Part shown: one piece after another, positions 5,655 through 7,163 of the stretch
Position numbering within the stretch: the first letter of the stretch is position 1
Layout of the letters: each line of letters opens with the position of its first letter
Assembly (NCBI GenBank): GCA_003141795.1
Contig: PLNO01000190.1
Span: 1-7,163 of the forward strand
From: Spirochaetaceae bacterium
GTDB taxonomy: Bacteria; Spirochaetota; Spirochaetia; SZUA-6; Fen-1364
Length of the DNA stretch: 7,163 nucleotides
Reading direction: 5' to 3'
Notes under the pieces: model-generated
The model's input: the letters and a program-made list of their open reading frames with translations, nothing else
Database searches by the model: none
What the model was told of the DNA's origin: nothing
Made by a program: the position numbers and the translations under genes

Positions 5655-6968
5655 ATGGCGAGCCGGCGATTGGCCAGCGCGGGAAGGCTGGCACGGGCCG
5701 TATTTCCCCTCACCGTCCGTGGCTGCATCATCCTGCCCCTCTCCGCCACGCTTCTCGTCGTGGGGAGCCTCCGCGCAGACCTCGCGGCCCTCTTCTGGGG
5801 CGCGGGGTTCCTCCTGTTCTGCGCGTACGCTCTGGTCGGAGGTCATCTCATCCGTTTCGCCCTTGCCCGCAGACAGGCTGCCGGGGCAGCGCTTCTGTCC
5901 GTGACCCTCCCCTCCCGAGGGCTTGCGCCGACGGAGAAGGCGGAAGCGCTGGCGCAATCGGCCCTGCCCCGGGCCTTCGCCCCCGGATTCGCCGCCCGGT
6001 TCTCCGTACCCCTGCGCTGGCACGACAGGCGGATCACGACTCTCGGCAGATCTCTTCCCCCAGGAGCCGACCAGTGGCAGGTCCCCTTCACCGCGGCAGA
6101 GCGGGGGGTGTACCGAAGCAACGGGGCCGTCCTCGAAGTACGCGACGTGCTGGGACTCACCTCGCATCGGCTCATCGTCGCGCAGGAGGATTCCCTCACC
6201 GTCTTCCCGCGGGTGACCGGCGCGGAGGAGCTCTCCCGATTTCTCGAGCAGGCCGAGGACTCGGCGGTGTGGTCGCGAAGACGCCGTCGCAGCGACGATC
6301 TCCTGGAGGCGCGCAAGTACTACCCCGGCGACGACATGCGGCGACTCAACTGGAAGGTGTTCGCCCACCTGGATGAGCTCTTTCTCCGCGTCGGTGAGGA
6401 GGTGCCGCCGCCGGAGTCACGGGTGCTCTGCGTTCTGGACACCACGGCAAACCCGCTGATACCGCGCGCGTACAGGGCGGACTACCTCGATGAGCTCGTG
6501 GAGACTGTCGCTTCCCTCATGACGCTCCTGGCCGCCCGGGGAGTGACCGTTCTTCTTTCCCTTCCGGGGATGACCACCTGCCGCTCCTTCGAGCCGGAGT
6601 CGCTGCCCCTCCTCCTCGCCATCCTCTCGGATGCGTGGTGGACGGACGCCCCGTGGACGCCGGCGCTACCGGCGTCCCCCGTGCACGTCCTCGTCTTCTC
6701 CACCCCCGGCTCGCACGGCGTACCGGCCATCATGACTGCGGTGAATGCGCGCGGCTGGGGCACGAGTCTCCTCATCAAGGGGGCGAGCGCGCCGCCCCCC
6801 GTTCGGCTTCCGCGGCTGCGCGATCTGCTCTTCATGCCCGCGGTGCGCCGCGGAGGTTCCGTGAAGCCTGACAGGAAGGAGAGCGTTGCCCTGGCGGAGG
6901 CCATGCGCCACGACCTGTCGTACTACCAGGGGCTGGGAGGAAAGGTGCGCCATGCGGCGGAGATCTGA
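5655..6968 (+). CDS. DUF58 protein, MoxR partner
   Basis: The 437-residue protein belongs to the DUF58 family. Two hydrophobic segments near the N-terminus (about 23-39 and 43-66) anchor it in the membrane. The middle (about 75-200) is a variable beta-rich part. The family signature LLEARKYYPGDDMRRLNWK lies at 216-234, followed by a von Willebrand A-like fold starting at VLCVLDTTAN (258-266). The metal site looks degenerate: D262-x-T264-x-N266 replaces the usual DxSxS, and the later aspartate position reads as STPGS (349-353). The start is ATG 5655, with GAGG (5642-5645) overlapping the MoxR stop. Such proteins are thought to work with the MoxR ATPase at the membrane; that role comes from family context. 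The last 17 bp overlap the next gene, consistent with coupled translation. Confidence 0.92.
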   Translation: MASRRLASAGRLARAVFPLTVRGCIILPLSATLLVVGSLRADLAALFWGAGFLLFCAYALVGGHLIRFALARRQAAGAALLSVTLPSRGLAPTEKAEALAQSALPRAFAPGFAARFSVPLRWHDRRITTLGRSLPPGADQWQVPFTAAERGVYRSNGAVLEVRDVLGLTSHRLIVAQEDSLTVFPRVTGAEELSRFLEQAEDSAVWSRRRRRSDDLLEARKYYPGDDMRRLNWKVFAHLDELFLRVGEEVPPPESRVLCVLDTTANPLIPRAYRADYLDELVETVASLMTLLAARGVTVLLSLPGMTTCRSFEPESLPLLLAILSDAWWTDAPWTPALPASPVHVLVFSTPGSHGVPAIMTAVNARGWGTSLLIKGASAPPPVRLPRLRDLLFMPAVRRGGSVKPDRKESVALAEAMRHDLSYYQGLGGKVRHAAEI

Positions 6969-7163
6969 CCACGCAGGGCCTCTCGTTCTCCTCCTGCTGC
7001 GCTCCGTCGTCCTCTACATCCTCGTATTCAACGTGTTTCTCCAGCTCAAGGACCAGCTCGACCTCGCATTCCAGAGCGCAATGTTCCTGACGGCGGCCCT
7101 GGCCGCTCTATGGATGGAACGGGCGAGGATGCGCTTCCTTCCGGCTCTGCTCCTCGCGGCCCT
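6952..7163 (+). CDS. Membrane protein of the MoxR/DUF58 operon, 3'-truncated
   Basis: The frame opens at ATG 6952, inside the last codons of the DUF58 gene, and stays open to the window end, giving 70 codons. A strong ribosome site (GGGAGGAAAGG, 6935-6945) lies six bases upstream. After a basic start (MRRRSD) come hydrophobic stretches at about 10-32 and 45-56, with charged residues between (LKDQLDL) and after (WMERARMRF). A third hydrophobic stretch begins at the edge. This is the pattern of a multi-pass membrane protein with an inside N-terminus. In this position many bacteria carry a membrane-anchored transglutaminase-like protein or another MoxR-cluster membrane protein, but no diagnostic domain is reached here, so the family stays open. 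Confidence 0.75.
   Translation, partial: MRRRSDHAGPLVLLLLRSVVLYILVFNVFLQLKDQLDLAFQSAMFLTAALAALWMERARMRFLPALLLAA

Overview
This is a GC-rich bacterial window, dense with genes on both strands. Codons end mostly in G or C, two genes appear to start with GTG, and Shine-Dalgarno sites are clear. The lineage cannot be fixed from the sequence. The GH13 enzyme begins with a YHVYPLGLCGAP-type motif and the rhomboid protease resembles ones I associate with spirochaetes and clostridia. Together with the high GC this makes a high-GC spirochaete-like organism my best guess, but only a weak one. There are no insertion sequences, phage genes, CRISPR arrays or rRNA genes.

Layout. On the left, on the + strand, are the 3' part of a rhomboid-family intramembrane serine protease (2-502) and, 3 bases later, a secreted DUF4139-domain protein of 687 residues (506-2569). 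These two are probably co-transcribed. In the centre, alone on the - strand, is a complete cytoplasmic GH13 alpha-glucan hydrolase (2563-3918). Its 3' end overlaps the DUF4139 gene tail to tail by 7 bp. On the right, on the + strand, is a compact cluster: a 152-residue protein I do not recognise (4152-4610), a MoxR-type AAA+ ATPase (4612-5643), a DUF58 protein (5655-6968) and the first 70 codons of a membrane protein (6952 to the window end). Spacings in this cluster are +1, +11 and -17 bp, so it reads as one operon.

How the genes work together. MoxR plus DUF58 plus a membrane protein is a widespread module, thought to act as an ATP-driven chaperone or assembly system for envelope or secreted proteins. 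The small unknown gene at its head is the least explained protein here. The GH13 enzyme would break down internal or imported maltodextrins. The rhomboid and DUF4139 proteins both belong to the membrane or envelope.

Most unusual region. The only sizeable intergenic gap, 3919-4151, separates the divergent GH13 gene and MoxR operon. On the - strand it holds a strongly structured RNA candidate of about 90 nt. Its ends form a tRNA-like acceptor stem (7 bp) stacked on a T-arm (6 bp, TTCGACT loop). I could not build a normal anticodon arm from its interior. It ends only about 20 nt before the GH13 start codon with no terminator between, so it may be a degenerate tRNA gene, a tRNA-like small RNA, or a structured leader of the GH13 mRNA.
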